Shown here piece by piece: positions 1 through 6,646 of a DNA stretch of 19,970 nt; position 1 is the stretch's first letter, and each line of letters starts with the position of its first letter. Source of the stretch: CAYSUS01 sp964434165. GTDB taxonomy: Bacteria > Planctomycetota > Planctomycetia > Pirellulales > Thermoguttaceae. The notes below the pieces were generated by a model. The model saw only the letters and a list, made by a program, of their open reading frames with translations, ran no database searches and was not told the DNA's origin. The position numbers and the translations under genes were made by a program. The stretch lies in contig CAYSUS010000119.1 of the NCBI GenBank assembly GCA_964434165.1, positions 1-19,970 of the forward strand. The letters are read 5' to 3'.

Positions 1-21
1 GCCCCCTGCCCCCTGCCCCCT
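1..21. repeat. GCCCCCT heptamer tandem repeat (3 copies, window edge)
   Basis: Three perfect copies of GCCCCCT lie head to tail and run into the stop codon of the following minus-strand gene. On the minus strand they read as three G5 tracts separated by CA dinucleotides, which could contribute to a G-quadruplex. The array starts at the first base of the window, so it probably continues to the left. Short C/G-rich heptamer arrays of this type are common between genes in some bacteria. A structural or terminator-like role at the end of the gene is an inference. Confidence 0.75.
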
Positions 22-820
22 ACCGCCCAACCGGCGTTCCCTTCCGACGCATGCGATCGGCCTTCTCCTTGCGCGCTTTTTGGACGGCGGCCCGGATCGC
101 CTCGGCCGCCAACTTCCGGCCCAGGCGGATCTCCCCGGCCGAAAACATGGCTTCGGTCCGGCCGCGGCCCGAGCGCGTGCGCATTGCCGCCAGCATGGGC
201 CAGGGGATGCCGTCGTCGAGGAACCACGCCGCGGCCTGCGCCGCCTTCTGGTTGATCTTCTCGCGTCCCAGCATGGCGCACAACTCGCACAGCGCCGGGT
301 TGCGGGCATGCCCCTCGATCGGGCGCAGACGGTAGGGGATCTCGGGGCGGGGGTCGGGCAGACCCGGATCGAGGCACACGGTCACCGCTTCCAGGCTCCG
401 CTCCTCGCCCGGCGGCACGACCAGCGTGCGCGGACCGGCCTCCTCGGGCTTCTCGCCCGGCGACTCGGTGGGGATTCCGCCGCCCACGGCCTGGGTGCGA
501 CCGCCGTAGTCGCGCCAGTTCTCCACGACCGGCTCTCCGACAAAGGCCTCGGGCAGGCGGACCTCCAGCGGATACTCCGCGGCGTTCTTCACTCGAATCG
601 TGCTCTTCGTGTGGTCCGCCGGGACGATGCCGACCTCGATCTGCCCCGCCTCGACGGCGGCGAACAGCTCGACGGGCTCGGGCGGCGCGCTCTGGTCAGG
701 CACGTAGGGGGCCGCCCTCTCTTCGGCCCCGGCCGAGACCGGCAGAGAGGCGGCGAGGAGCCATAGCGTGCACCAGTGAGGGAGTGTGCGAAGCGCGGGC
801 GTCACGGGCAGGCCCTCCAT
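20..820 (-). CDS. Secreted planctomycete-type protein of unknown function
   Basis: This 266-residue protein begins with an N-terminal hydrophobic segment (about residues 17-32, ending near VSAGA) that looks like a signal peptide, so it is probably exported. After it comes a domain with the pattern AVEAGQIEVGIVPAD, then IRVKN and LRLPEAF-like strands (about residues 50-100). A Gly/Pro-rich linker follows, then a segment with VTVCLDPGLPDPRPEIPYRL and a helical stretch INQKAAQAAAWFLDDGI (about 190-210). From memory this matches a family of planctomycete secreted proteins with a beta-rich head, a glycine-rich middle and a short helical region that contains the AAQAAAW signature. Its function is unknown. 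The C-terminus is strongly basic. The ATG start lacks a good Shine-Dalgarno site, so the exact start is uncertain. The gene is divergent from the CCA-adding-enzyme gene. Confidence 0.72.
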   Translation of the reverse strand: MEGLPVTPALRTLPHWCTLWLLAASLPVSAGAEERAAPYVPDQSAPPEPVELFAAVEAGQIEVGIVPADHTKSTIRVKNAAEYPLEVRLPEAFVGEPVVENWRDYGGRTQAVGGGIPTESPGEKPEEAGPRTLVVPPGEERSLEAVTVCLDPGLPDPRPEIPYRLRPIEGHARNPALCELCAMLGREKINQKAAQAAAWFLDDGIPWPMLAAMRTRSGRGRTEAMFSAGEIRLGRKLAAEAIRAAVQKARKEKADRMRRKGTPVGR

Positions 821-986
821 CGTCCAGAGCAGCGCGGGGAGCGGATCGGCGCTACCGTCATCTTAGCGGGGCAGCCCGCCGCGCGACAGGGATCGGCTTG
901 CCACGTTGCGGGGTCTCCGGTAGTCTGCACGGACCGGGCCCCGCGCGGGGTGTCTTGCTCGTCTGTTTGCCGGATGCGAGCCGCTG

Positions 987-2240
987 GTGCCGAAACTGCT
1001 GCCCGAGAAGCAACGCGCCTTCGCCGTCGAAGTCGTCGCCCGGCTCCGCGACGCCGGCTTCACGGCCTATCTGGCGGGAGGGTGCGTGCGGGACCGGCTG
1101 TTGGGCAAGGTGCCCAAGGACTACGACGTGGCCACCGATGCGCGGCCCAAGGAGATCCGCCGCGTGTTCCGCGACCGCAAGACGCTCGCCGTGGGCGCCG
1201 CGTTCGGCACGATCACGGTCGTGGGCCCGTACGGAGCCGGCCAGGTCGAGGTGACCACTTTCCGACGCGACGCCGCCTACAGCGACGGCCGGCATCCCGA
1301 CTCGGTCACCTTCTCCTCGGCCGAGGAAGACGCCTCGCGCCGTGACTTCACCATCAACGGCCTGTTCCTCGACCCGCTCTCCGAGCAGGTCATCGATCAC
1401 GTGGGCGGGCAGGAGGACCTGCGGCGCCGCCTCGTCCGCGCGATCGGCGATCCCCATGCGCGGATCGCCGAGGACAAGCTCCGCATGCTCCGGGCCGTGC
1501 GCTTCGCCGCGGTGATGGGATTCGAGCTGGAGGAGGGCACGCTGGTCGCGGTCCGGCAGATGGCCGACGAGCTGATCCTGGTCAGCGCCGAGCGGATTGC
1601 GGCCGAAATGGCGCGGGTTCTCGTCGATCCCCATCGCGCGGCCGGGGTGCGTCTGCTGATCGAGGCGCGGCTCGCACGGGGGGTGCTGCCCGAGCTGCTC
1701 GACGAGGACGATGCCCCCGCGCCGGCCCTCGCGCGGCGGCTGGCGGTTCTGGAGCGGCTGCGCGAACCGGGCTTCGCGCTGGCCCTGGCGGCGCTGCTGT
1801 CCGAGCTGGTCGATGCCGGTCGAGCCGAACAGGTCTGCTGGCGGTGGCGGCTTTCGAATCCCGTCACCGACCGCACGAAGTGGCTCGTGGCCCGTCGCGG
1901 TGCGCTGGCCGGGGCGCCGACCCAGCCGTGGTCGGTCTTGCAGCCGGTCCTGATTCACCCCGGCGCGCACGACCTGGTGGCCCTCGGCGAGGCGGAGGCC
2001 GCCGCCGGCCTGGGGGACTCGGCCGACGTCGAGTACTGCCGCCGTATCTTGAAGCGCCCGCGCGACCAGATCGACCCGCCTCCCCTGGTGACCGGCAACG
2101 ACCTGAAGGCCCTGGGCATCCCCTCCGGCCCGGCCTACGGTCGCATCCTCCAGCGCCTGCGCGACGCCCAGCTCGACGGCAAGGTGCACAGCCGGGAGGA
2201 GGCGCTGGAGGCGGCCAGGGAGCTGGGCCGCGGGCCGTAG
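987..2240 (+). CDS. cca: CCA tRNA nucleotidyltransferase / poly(A) polymerase family protein
   Basis: This is a class II nucleotidyltransferase that probably adds or repairs the 3' CCA of tRNAs in the cytoplasm. The 417-residue product has the family signatures in order: the AGGCVRD nucleotide-binding loop (residues 30-36), the metal-binding pair D45 and D47 in KDYDVATDA, the conserved SRRDFTINGL block (R118, R119, D120), and the LRMLRAVRFA helix of the RNA-binding and nucleotide-selecting region (about 165-175). Its length is typical of bacterial PcnB/Cca-family proteins. No C-terminal HD phosphohydrolase domain is evident. Class II CCA-adding enzymes and poly(A) polymerases cannot be separated safely by eye, so the Cca call is the likelier of the two. 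It starts at a GTG. The only nearby upstream ATG (974) is out of frame. The next gene begins 129 bp downstream. Confidence 0.94.
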   Translation: MPKLLPEKQRAFAVEVVARLRDAGFTAYLAGGCVRDRLLGKVPKDYDVATDARPKEIRRVFRDRKTLAVGAAFGTITVVGPYGAGQVEVTTFRRDAAYSDGRHPDSVTFSSAEEDASRRDFTINGLFLDPLSEQVIDHVGGQEDLRRRLVRAIGDPHARIAEDKLRMLRAVRFAAVMGFELEEGTLVAVRQMADELILVSAERIAAEMARVLVDPHRAAGVRLLIEARLARGVLPELLDEDDAPAPALARRLAVLERLREPGFALALAALLSELVDAGRAEQVCWRWRLSNPVTDRTKWLVARRGALAGAPTQPWSVLQPVLIHPGAHDLVALGEAEAAAGLGDSADVEYCRRILKRPRDQIDPPPLVTGNDLKALGIPSGPAYGRILQRLRDAQLDGKVHSREEALEAARELGRGP

Positions 2241-2369
2241 GATCGGAAGCAGGAGGTCGGAAGTTCAGGGGCAGGGAAGCGGGCGGCTGCGCCTATACGA
2301 TTCGCGGGCCGCCACGCGCCGGGCAGCGCGCTGTTCGACCCACACGGCACGCATCACAAGGAGACTCTC

Positions 2370-2540
2370 GTGGACAAGAAGGCCAAGAAGAAGATCGATA
2401 CCCTCAACCAGCGGCTCCAGAAGCTCCGGCAGCAGCTCGCCGGGGCGCGCAAGCAGATGGACGATCCCGAGGAGGTCAAGGGCCTGGAGGAGCAGATCGC
2501 CGCCGCCGAGGCCGAGTTGAGCAAGGCCAAAGGCGGATGA
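2370..2540 (+). CDS. Small charged coiled-coil protein, 56 aa
   Basis: This short gene starts at a GTG preceded by a clear AAGGAG Shine-Dalgarno site six bases upstream (2358-2363) and ends at the TGA of 2538-2540. The product starts MDKKAKKKIDTLNQRLQKLR and is almost entirely Lys/Glu/Gln/Leu/Ala with heptad-like spacing. It is predicted as two helices broken around QMDDPEEV (residues 29-36), i.e. a helical hairpin or coiled coil. It has no cysteines, no membrane segment and no signal peptide. From memory, very similar short Lys-rich proteins recur in planctomycete genomes as conserved hypotheticals. The role is unknown. Possibilities are a nucleic-acid or ribosome-associated factor, but nothing here proves it. 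A GC-rich hairpin lies about 95 bp past its stop. Confidence 0.72.
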   Translation: MDKKAKKKIDTLNQRLQKLRQQLAGARKQMDDPEEVKGLEEQIAAAEAELSKAKGG

Positions 2541-2634
2541 AGGATCGAAGGCGCGGCCCGCCACCGCCCGACGAAGGAGGCCGGTGTGCGGCTCCGTCGC
2601 CCCATCACCCGAGAAGGGAAATCGCCCACCCCAC

Positions 2635-2664
2635 GCCCTCGCCGGGCCGGAAAGCGGCGAGGGC
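2635..2664 (+). terminator. Strong GC-rich hairpin, candidate terminator
   Basis: A perfect 10-bp inverted repeat, GCCCTCGCCG (2635-2644) and CGGCGAGGGC (2655-2664), has a 10-nt loop. It lies between the small coiled-coil gene and the promoter-like box of the VWA gene, where a transcription end would be expected. No U-tract follows, so it would be an atypical (I-shaped) terminator or a Rho-assisted one. Confidence 0.5.
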
Positions 2665-2700
2665 CCGGGCGGGGCGAACATTCCGCTAACAGACTGCTCG

Positions 2701-2706
2701 TATAAT
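2701..2706 (+). promoter_or_regulatory. Perfect TATAAT -10 box upstream of the VWA gene
   Basis: A perfect TATAAT occurs in otherwise very GC-rich DNA, 75 bp before the VWA gene start and just after the hairpin that closes the previous gene. No convincing TTGACA-like -35 lies 16-18 bp upstream, so the promoter call rests on the -10 match and its position. Confidence 0.42.
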
Positions 2707-2781
2707 CGGCCGACTTTCGTCTTCATCGCTCTGATGGACAAGGCCGGCAGCTACTGACGGATCTCCTCCGAAGGACGGACT

Positions 2782-3456
2782 ATGGAGCAACGGCCGTTTG
2801 GCACCGACGATTTCGCCGACAATCCCGAGCCCCGTGTGCCGTGCGTGCTGCTACTGGACGTGTCCGCCTCGATGCGCGGGCGGCGAATTGCCCAGCTCAG
2901 CCAGGGGCTGCGGATTTACAAGGAGCATTTGACGTCCGATCCGCTCGCGTCGAAGCGCGTGGAGGTGGCCGTGGTCACGTTTGGCGGCCGCGTCGATACG
3001 GCGTGCGACTTCGTCACCGCCGACCGGTTCGCGCCCCCCAGCCTCAGGGCCAGCGGCAAGACGCCCATGGGCGAGGCCATTCACCGCGCCGTGGAGATGG
3101 TCGAACAGCGCAAGCAGGTCTATCGCAGCAGCGGCATCGCCTACTACCGGCCCTGGCTGTTCATGATCACTGACGGCGCGCCCACGGACGACTGGCAACT
3201 GGCGGCCGAGCGCGTCCGGACCGGAGAGGAGAGCAAGTCGCTGAGTTTCTTTGCCGTGGGGGTCTCCGGCGCCGACTTCGCGACGCTTCAGAAGATCAGC
3301 ACGCGGCGCCCGCTGTTGCTCAAGGGACTGCGATTCGACGAGCTTTTCGAGTGGCTTTCCAACTCCCAGCAGAGCGTGTCCCGATCGTCTCCCGGCGAAC
3401 AAGTGCCCCTCAGCAATCCCGCGACGCCGGACGGTTGGGCGAGTCTTGATGGATGA
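2782..3456 (+). CDS. yegL: VWA-domain protein, YegL/TerY-like
   Basis: This is a stand-alone von Willebrand A domain, 224 residues, probably cytoplasmic because no signal peptide or membrane segment is visible. The metal-ion-dependent adhesion site is intact: DVSAS (D26, S28, S30), the threonine T94 in SGKTPMGEA, and D131 in MITDGAPTDDW. Length and layout match YegL of E. coli and TerY of tellurite-resistance-type systems, where the VWA protein works with a PP2C phosphatase and a kinase. Exactly these two partners follow. The ATG is preceded by AAGGA six bases upstream. Its last 8 bp overlap the start of the phosphatase gene, implying coupled translation. What protein the MIDAS binds here is unknown. 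The C-terminal tail of about 35 residues after the VWA fold is polar and probably flexible. Confidence 0.92.
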   Translation: MEQRPFGTDDFADNPEPRVPCVLLLDVSASMRGRRIAQLSQGLRIYKEHLTSDPLASKRVEVAVVTFGGRVDTACDFVTADRFAPPSLRASGKTPMGEAIHRAVEMVEQRKQVYRSSGIAYYRPWLFMITDGAPTDDWQLAAERVRTGEESKSLSFFAVGVSGADFATLQKISTRRPLLLKGLRFDELFEWLSNSQQSVSRSSPGEQVPLSNPATPDGWASLDG

Positions 3457-4225
3457 GCCGAGGCCGATGTGGAAGGTGCTTTTCGACAGCGTGCAAGGGA
3501 TCGCCCACCGCGCGGCCGGCACTCCGTGCCAGGACTGCTGCACGGGCATCGAGCTTCGGATTCGCGACGAGCCGGTGCTGATCCTCGCGTGCTCCGACGG
3601 GGCCGGAAGCGCGCGGCTTGCGCACGTGGGCTCGCAGTTGGCCGCCGAGCTGCTCCCCCTGCTGGTCGCCAGGGATCTCGCCCACGGGAAGAGCCTTCGG
3701 ACGCTGGACCGATGGGATGCCCGTTCGTGGTGCCACACGATCCTGACCCGGGTCCAGGAGGAGGCCCAACGCCGCCGCACGGTGTCGGCCGAGCTGGCCT
3801 GCACGCTCCTGGCCGCGGCGCTGGGACCCTCGGAGGCGGTCTTCTTTCAGATCGGCGACGGGGCGATCGTCGCGGGCCGGGACGGCCGCCTGGAGCCGGT
3901 CTTCTGGCCGCAATCGGGCGAGTACGCCAACACGACCTTCTTCGTTACCAGCCGATCGGCCCTGGATCGCCTCGATTTCGCGATTCGCCAGGAGGCGGTC
4001 GATCAGGTGGCCCTGTTCACGGACGGCCTTCAGCGGCTTGCCCTGCGCTATGCCGACCGGACGGTCCACGGCCCGTTCTTCGCGCCGATGTTCGAGGAGC
4101 TGTGTGCCGCCGACGAGCCCCAGCGCCTCCGCGAGCCGCTGCGGCAGTTCCTCGATTCGCCCCAGGTCAACCAGCGGACGGAGGACGACAAGACGTTGAT
4201 GCTCGCCGCGCGCGTGGACTGCTAG
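3449..4225 (+). CDS. yegK: PP2C-like Ser/Thr phosphatase, YegK/PphC-like
   Basis: This 258-residue protein has the PP2C_2-type metal-dependent phosphatase layout. It carries GTPCQD near the N-terminus (D29, position of the RxNED-type motif), SDGAGSARLAHVG (D50, G51; first metal site), QIGDGAIV (D137), LFTDGLQ (D192) and the C-terminal EDDKTLML block (D246, D247). These Asp residues are the expected Mn/Mg ligands, so an active enzyme is likely. In E. coli the counterpart YegK (PphC) removes phosphate from proteins modified by the kinase YegI, and the kinase counterpart follows here. The chosen ATG overlaps the VWA stop by 8 bp, as expected for translational coupling. A second in-frame ATG at 3467 (MWKVLF) is possible. 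It has no signal peptide and is cytoplasmic. Confidence 0.91.
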   Translation: MDEPRPMWKVLFDSVQGIAHRAAGTPCQDCCTGIELRIRDEPVLILACSDGAGSARLAHVGSQLAAELLPLLVARDLAHGKSLRTLDRWDARSWCHTILTRVQEEAQRRRTVSAELACTLLAAALGPSEAVFFQIGDGAIVAGRDGRLEPVFWPQSGEYANTTFFVTSRSALDRLDFAIRQEAVDQVALFTDGLQRLALRYADRTVHGPFFAPMFEELCAADEPQRLREPLRQFLDSPQVNQRTEDDKTLMLAARVDC

Positions 4226-4351
4226 CGCGAGAGCCCTTCACGCCGGCCGTCCGCGGCGGCCCGAAACGCCAAGGCCGGCGGCGGCCCCCTTTGGGAGCGC
4301 GTCCAGAACCGCCTCGCTATACCGGGCAGTCCGGCGGCTGATCCCAACAGG

Positions 4352-4390
4352 AGAGAACGGAGGCAACGGAGTGGGAGACCTCCGTTCTCT
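4352..4390 (+). promoter_or_regulatory. Perfect 12-bp hairpin between phosphatase and kinase genes
   Basis: The arms AGAGAACGGAGG (4352-4363) and CCTCCGTTCTCT (4379-4390) are exact reverse complements separated by 15 nt. The element sits 127 bp after the phosphatase stop and 118 bp before the kinase ATG. No U-tract follows. It could attenuate or protect the transcript between the two genes, terminate it, or be a protein-binding palindrome. The sequence alone does not decide. Confidence 0.55.
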
Positions 4391-4508
4391 GTGCGGACCC
4401 CTGTACCCTCCACCCCGTCATCCATCGAGCGTGCCATCCAATGCGTCTTTCATCGACCTGCGAACGCGGGAGTTGCTTCCGCGTTATCCCTTTGCTGGAC
4501 GAAGAACG

Positions 4509-6602
4509 ATGGCCATGAACACCCGGAATCTTCTTGACAGCGCGGGGCGCGTCGTCGCTTTGGGCAAGAAGATCGGCTCCGGCGGCGAGGGTCGCGTGTT
4601 CTCGATCCCCGGCCACGACCAGCTCGTGGCCAAGGTGTACCGCGAGCCCGCTTCGACGACGAAAGCCAGGAAGCTCCGGGCGATGGTGCGGGCGTGGAAC
4701 CGTGAGCTGGCCTGGGTGGCTGCCTGGCCCCGGGAGACCCTTCACGAAAGCCGCAACGGCCCGGTCGTCGGCGTCCTGCTGCCTCGCCTGGAAGAGGCCT
4801 GTCCGGTGCACGAGCTCTACAGCCCCGCGCACCGCCGCGTGCGTTTCCCGGAGGCCGACTGGCGGTTCCTCGTCCGCGCGGCGAGCAACGTCGCTGCCAC
4901 CTGCGCGACCTTGCACGCCCGCGGGATCGTCATCGGCGACGTCAACCCCGGCAACGTGTTCGTCACCCGAAACGCGCTGGCGCGGCTGATCGACTGCGAC
5001 TCGTTCCAGGTCTGCGAGAACGGAAAGCACTTCGTGTGCGAGGTCGGCGTGCCGCACTTCACACCTCCCGAGCTGCACGGGCGCAGCTTCCGCGACGTGG
5101 TCCGCACCCCGAACCACGACGCGTTCGGCCTGGCCGTGCTGGTCTTCCACCTCCTGTTCATGGGCCGGCACCCGTTTGCCGGGCGCTATGGCGGCAAGGA
5201 GGAAATGCCCATCGAGCGGGCGATCCGCGAGTTCCGCTACGCGTACGGCACGGGCCCAGCCAGCCAGGCCATGAGCCCGCCACCCCTCTGCCTGCCCATC
5301 CAGGCCGCGCCGCCCGAAGTCCGCGAGCTGTTCGAGCAGGCGTTCGGCGAGTCGGGGCGCGAGGAGATGGGCCGCCCGTCGGGGGAGCGCTGGGCCCATC
5401 GGCTTGCCGAAATGGAGAAGGAGCTTACCTGCTGCGAGTACGACCCGGGCCACTGGTACTCCAGGCATTTGAGCGACTGTCCCTGGTGCGGGATCATCGA
5501 GCAGGGGGGGCCGAACTTCTTCTCCACCGCCGGCGGCAGCGCCGTGTACGACGAGCTGGGCAACTTCAACGCCATGGCCGCGTGGAAGCAGATCGTCGCC
5601 GTGCCCGAGCCGCCGCTGAAGCCCACCGTGCGCCCGCCCGGCGACCGCAGGATCGAGCCCGCGCCGATCCCGGCGGGAGCCGACGCATCGTACCAGTTCA
5701 CCACGATGATCGGCCGCGTGGCCGTGCTGGCCGCGCTGGCCTCGCCGATCGGACTGGCGTTTCCGCCGCTGCTTCTGTTCGCCGTGCCGGTGTCGATCAT
5801 CTTCGGAATCTGGCGCCTGGTCGGGGAGATGTACCATCCGCGGGAGACGGCCAAGCGCCAGCGCCGCCACGCGCTGAAGGCGCTCCAGGCCGAGCTGGCG
5901 GAACAGGAGGCCACGTGGAAGCAGGCCGCCGCCGCGCAGCGAGCCCGGTTCCAGTCGGCCCGGGAGCGGCTGGCCAAGACGAATCGCGCGTACGCCGGGC
6001 TCCACGACGAGTGGCGGGCGCGGCTGGAGGCCCTCCACGCCGACATCCCCGGGGCGGTCCTGCGCGCGCACCTGCGGCGGCACTTCATCCGCGAGGCCGT
6101 CCGGGACATCGCCCGCCTGGAGCCCCGGCACCTGCCGATCCTCGACTCCTACGGGATCGAGACGGCGATGGACATCGACAAGGAGAACGTCCCGCGGCTG
6201 CCGGGCATCGAGGACGCGCTGGCCGTGAGCCTCTGGGCCTGGCGCACGAGCGTCGAGAGCGGCTTCCGATACGAACCGACCACCGAGGTCCCGTCCTCGG
6301 AGGTCGAGGCCGCCAAGCTCGACTTTCGCCGCCACCGCTTCCGGCTCGAACAGCAGCTCAAGCGCGGCCCGCGCGAGCTGTGGGCGGTGACCAATGCGGC
6401 CAACACGGAGCTGGCCGAGATCGAGCGCCGTATCGGCCAGCTTCAGTACAAGATCACGCAGGCCCAGGCCAACCTGCGGCTGTGCGAGATCCAGCCCGAG
6501 GAGAAGCGGACGCTCATCGGCTTCGGCGTGATCGCCATCGGCGTGCCGCTCCTGGCGGCGGGGATCCGCCTCGCCTGGGTACTGATCGCCGCGGCGCTGT
6601 GA
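4509..6602 (+). CDS. yegI: Membrane-associated divergent Ser/Thr kinase with helix-hairpin-helix, YegI-like
   Basis: This 697-residue protein has a divergent protein-kinase domain in its first 300 residues: glycine loop GSGGEGRVF (23-31), ATP-binding lysine K42 in VAKVY, catalytic loop IGDVNPGN (D144, N149), metal motif DCD in place of DFG (162-164), and PPE in place of APE (186-188). The usual HRD is GDV, and N146 replaces the catalytic-loop lysine. A zinc-ribbon-like set follows (C308, C309, C324, C327 in CPWC), then one or two hydrophobic segments (about 402-440), a long coiled coil (about 445-510), a helix-hairpin-helix region (about 537-579, with YGIETAMDI and VPRLPGIEDAL), a second coiled coil and a C-terminal membrane segment (668-697). 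The order matches YegI-type kinases of the TerY-P triad. The ATG at 4509 is chosen because homology begins at NLLDSAGRVV. Upstream in-frame starts (for example the GTG at 4371) would put the hairpin inside the gene. Confidence 0.92.
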   Translation: MAMNTRNLLDSAGRVVALGKKIGSGGEGRVFSIPGHDQLVAKVYREPASTTKARKLRAMVRAWNRELAWVAAWPRETLHESRNGPVVGVLLPRLEEACPVHELYSPAHRRVRFPEADWRFLVRAASNVAATCATLHARGIVIGDVNPGNVFVTRNALARLIDCDSFQVCENGKHFVCEVGVPHFTPPELHGRSFRDVVRTPNHDAFGLAVLVFHLLFMGRHPFAGRYGGKEEMPIERAIREFRYAYGTGPASQAMSPPPLCLPIQAAPPEVRELFEQAFGESGREEMGRPSGERWAHRLAEMEKELTCCEYDPGHWYSRHLSDCPWCGIIEQGGPNFFSTAGGSAVYDELGNFNAMAAWKQIVAVPEPPLKPTVRPPGDRRIEPAPIPAGADASYQFTTMIGRVAVLAALASPIGLAFPPLLLFAVPVSIIFGIWRLVGEMYHPRETAKRQRRHALKALQAELAEQEATWKQAAAAQRARFQSARERLAKTNRAYAGLHDEWRARLEALHADIPGAVLRAHLRRHFIREAVRDIARLEPRHLPILDSYGIETAMDIDKENVPRLPGIEDALAVSLWAWRTSVESGFRYEPTTEVPSSEVEAAKLDFRRHRFRLEQQLKRGPRELWAVTNAANTELAEIERRIGQLQYKITQAQANLRLCEIQPEEKRTLIGFGVIAIGVPLLAAGIRLAWVLIAAAL

Positions 6603-6646
6603 GTGCCGGGCCGTCCGTACCGGGAGGAGAGCTGCGTCCCCCTTTT

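Noticed and set aside
858..2189. Long minus-strand frame opposite the CCA-adding-enzyme gene
   Set aside because: All nucleotidyltransferase motifs are on the plus strand. The minus frame has no motif and shadow-type composition.
4291..4323. TTGGGA and TATACC as a promoter for the kinase gene
   Set aside because: The boxes are 21 bp apart and both are imperfect, so the spacing is outside the usual range.
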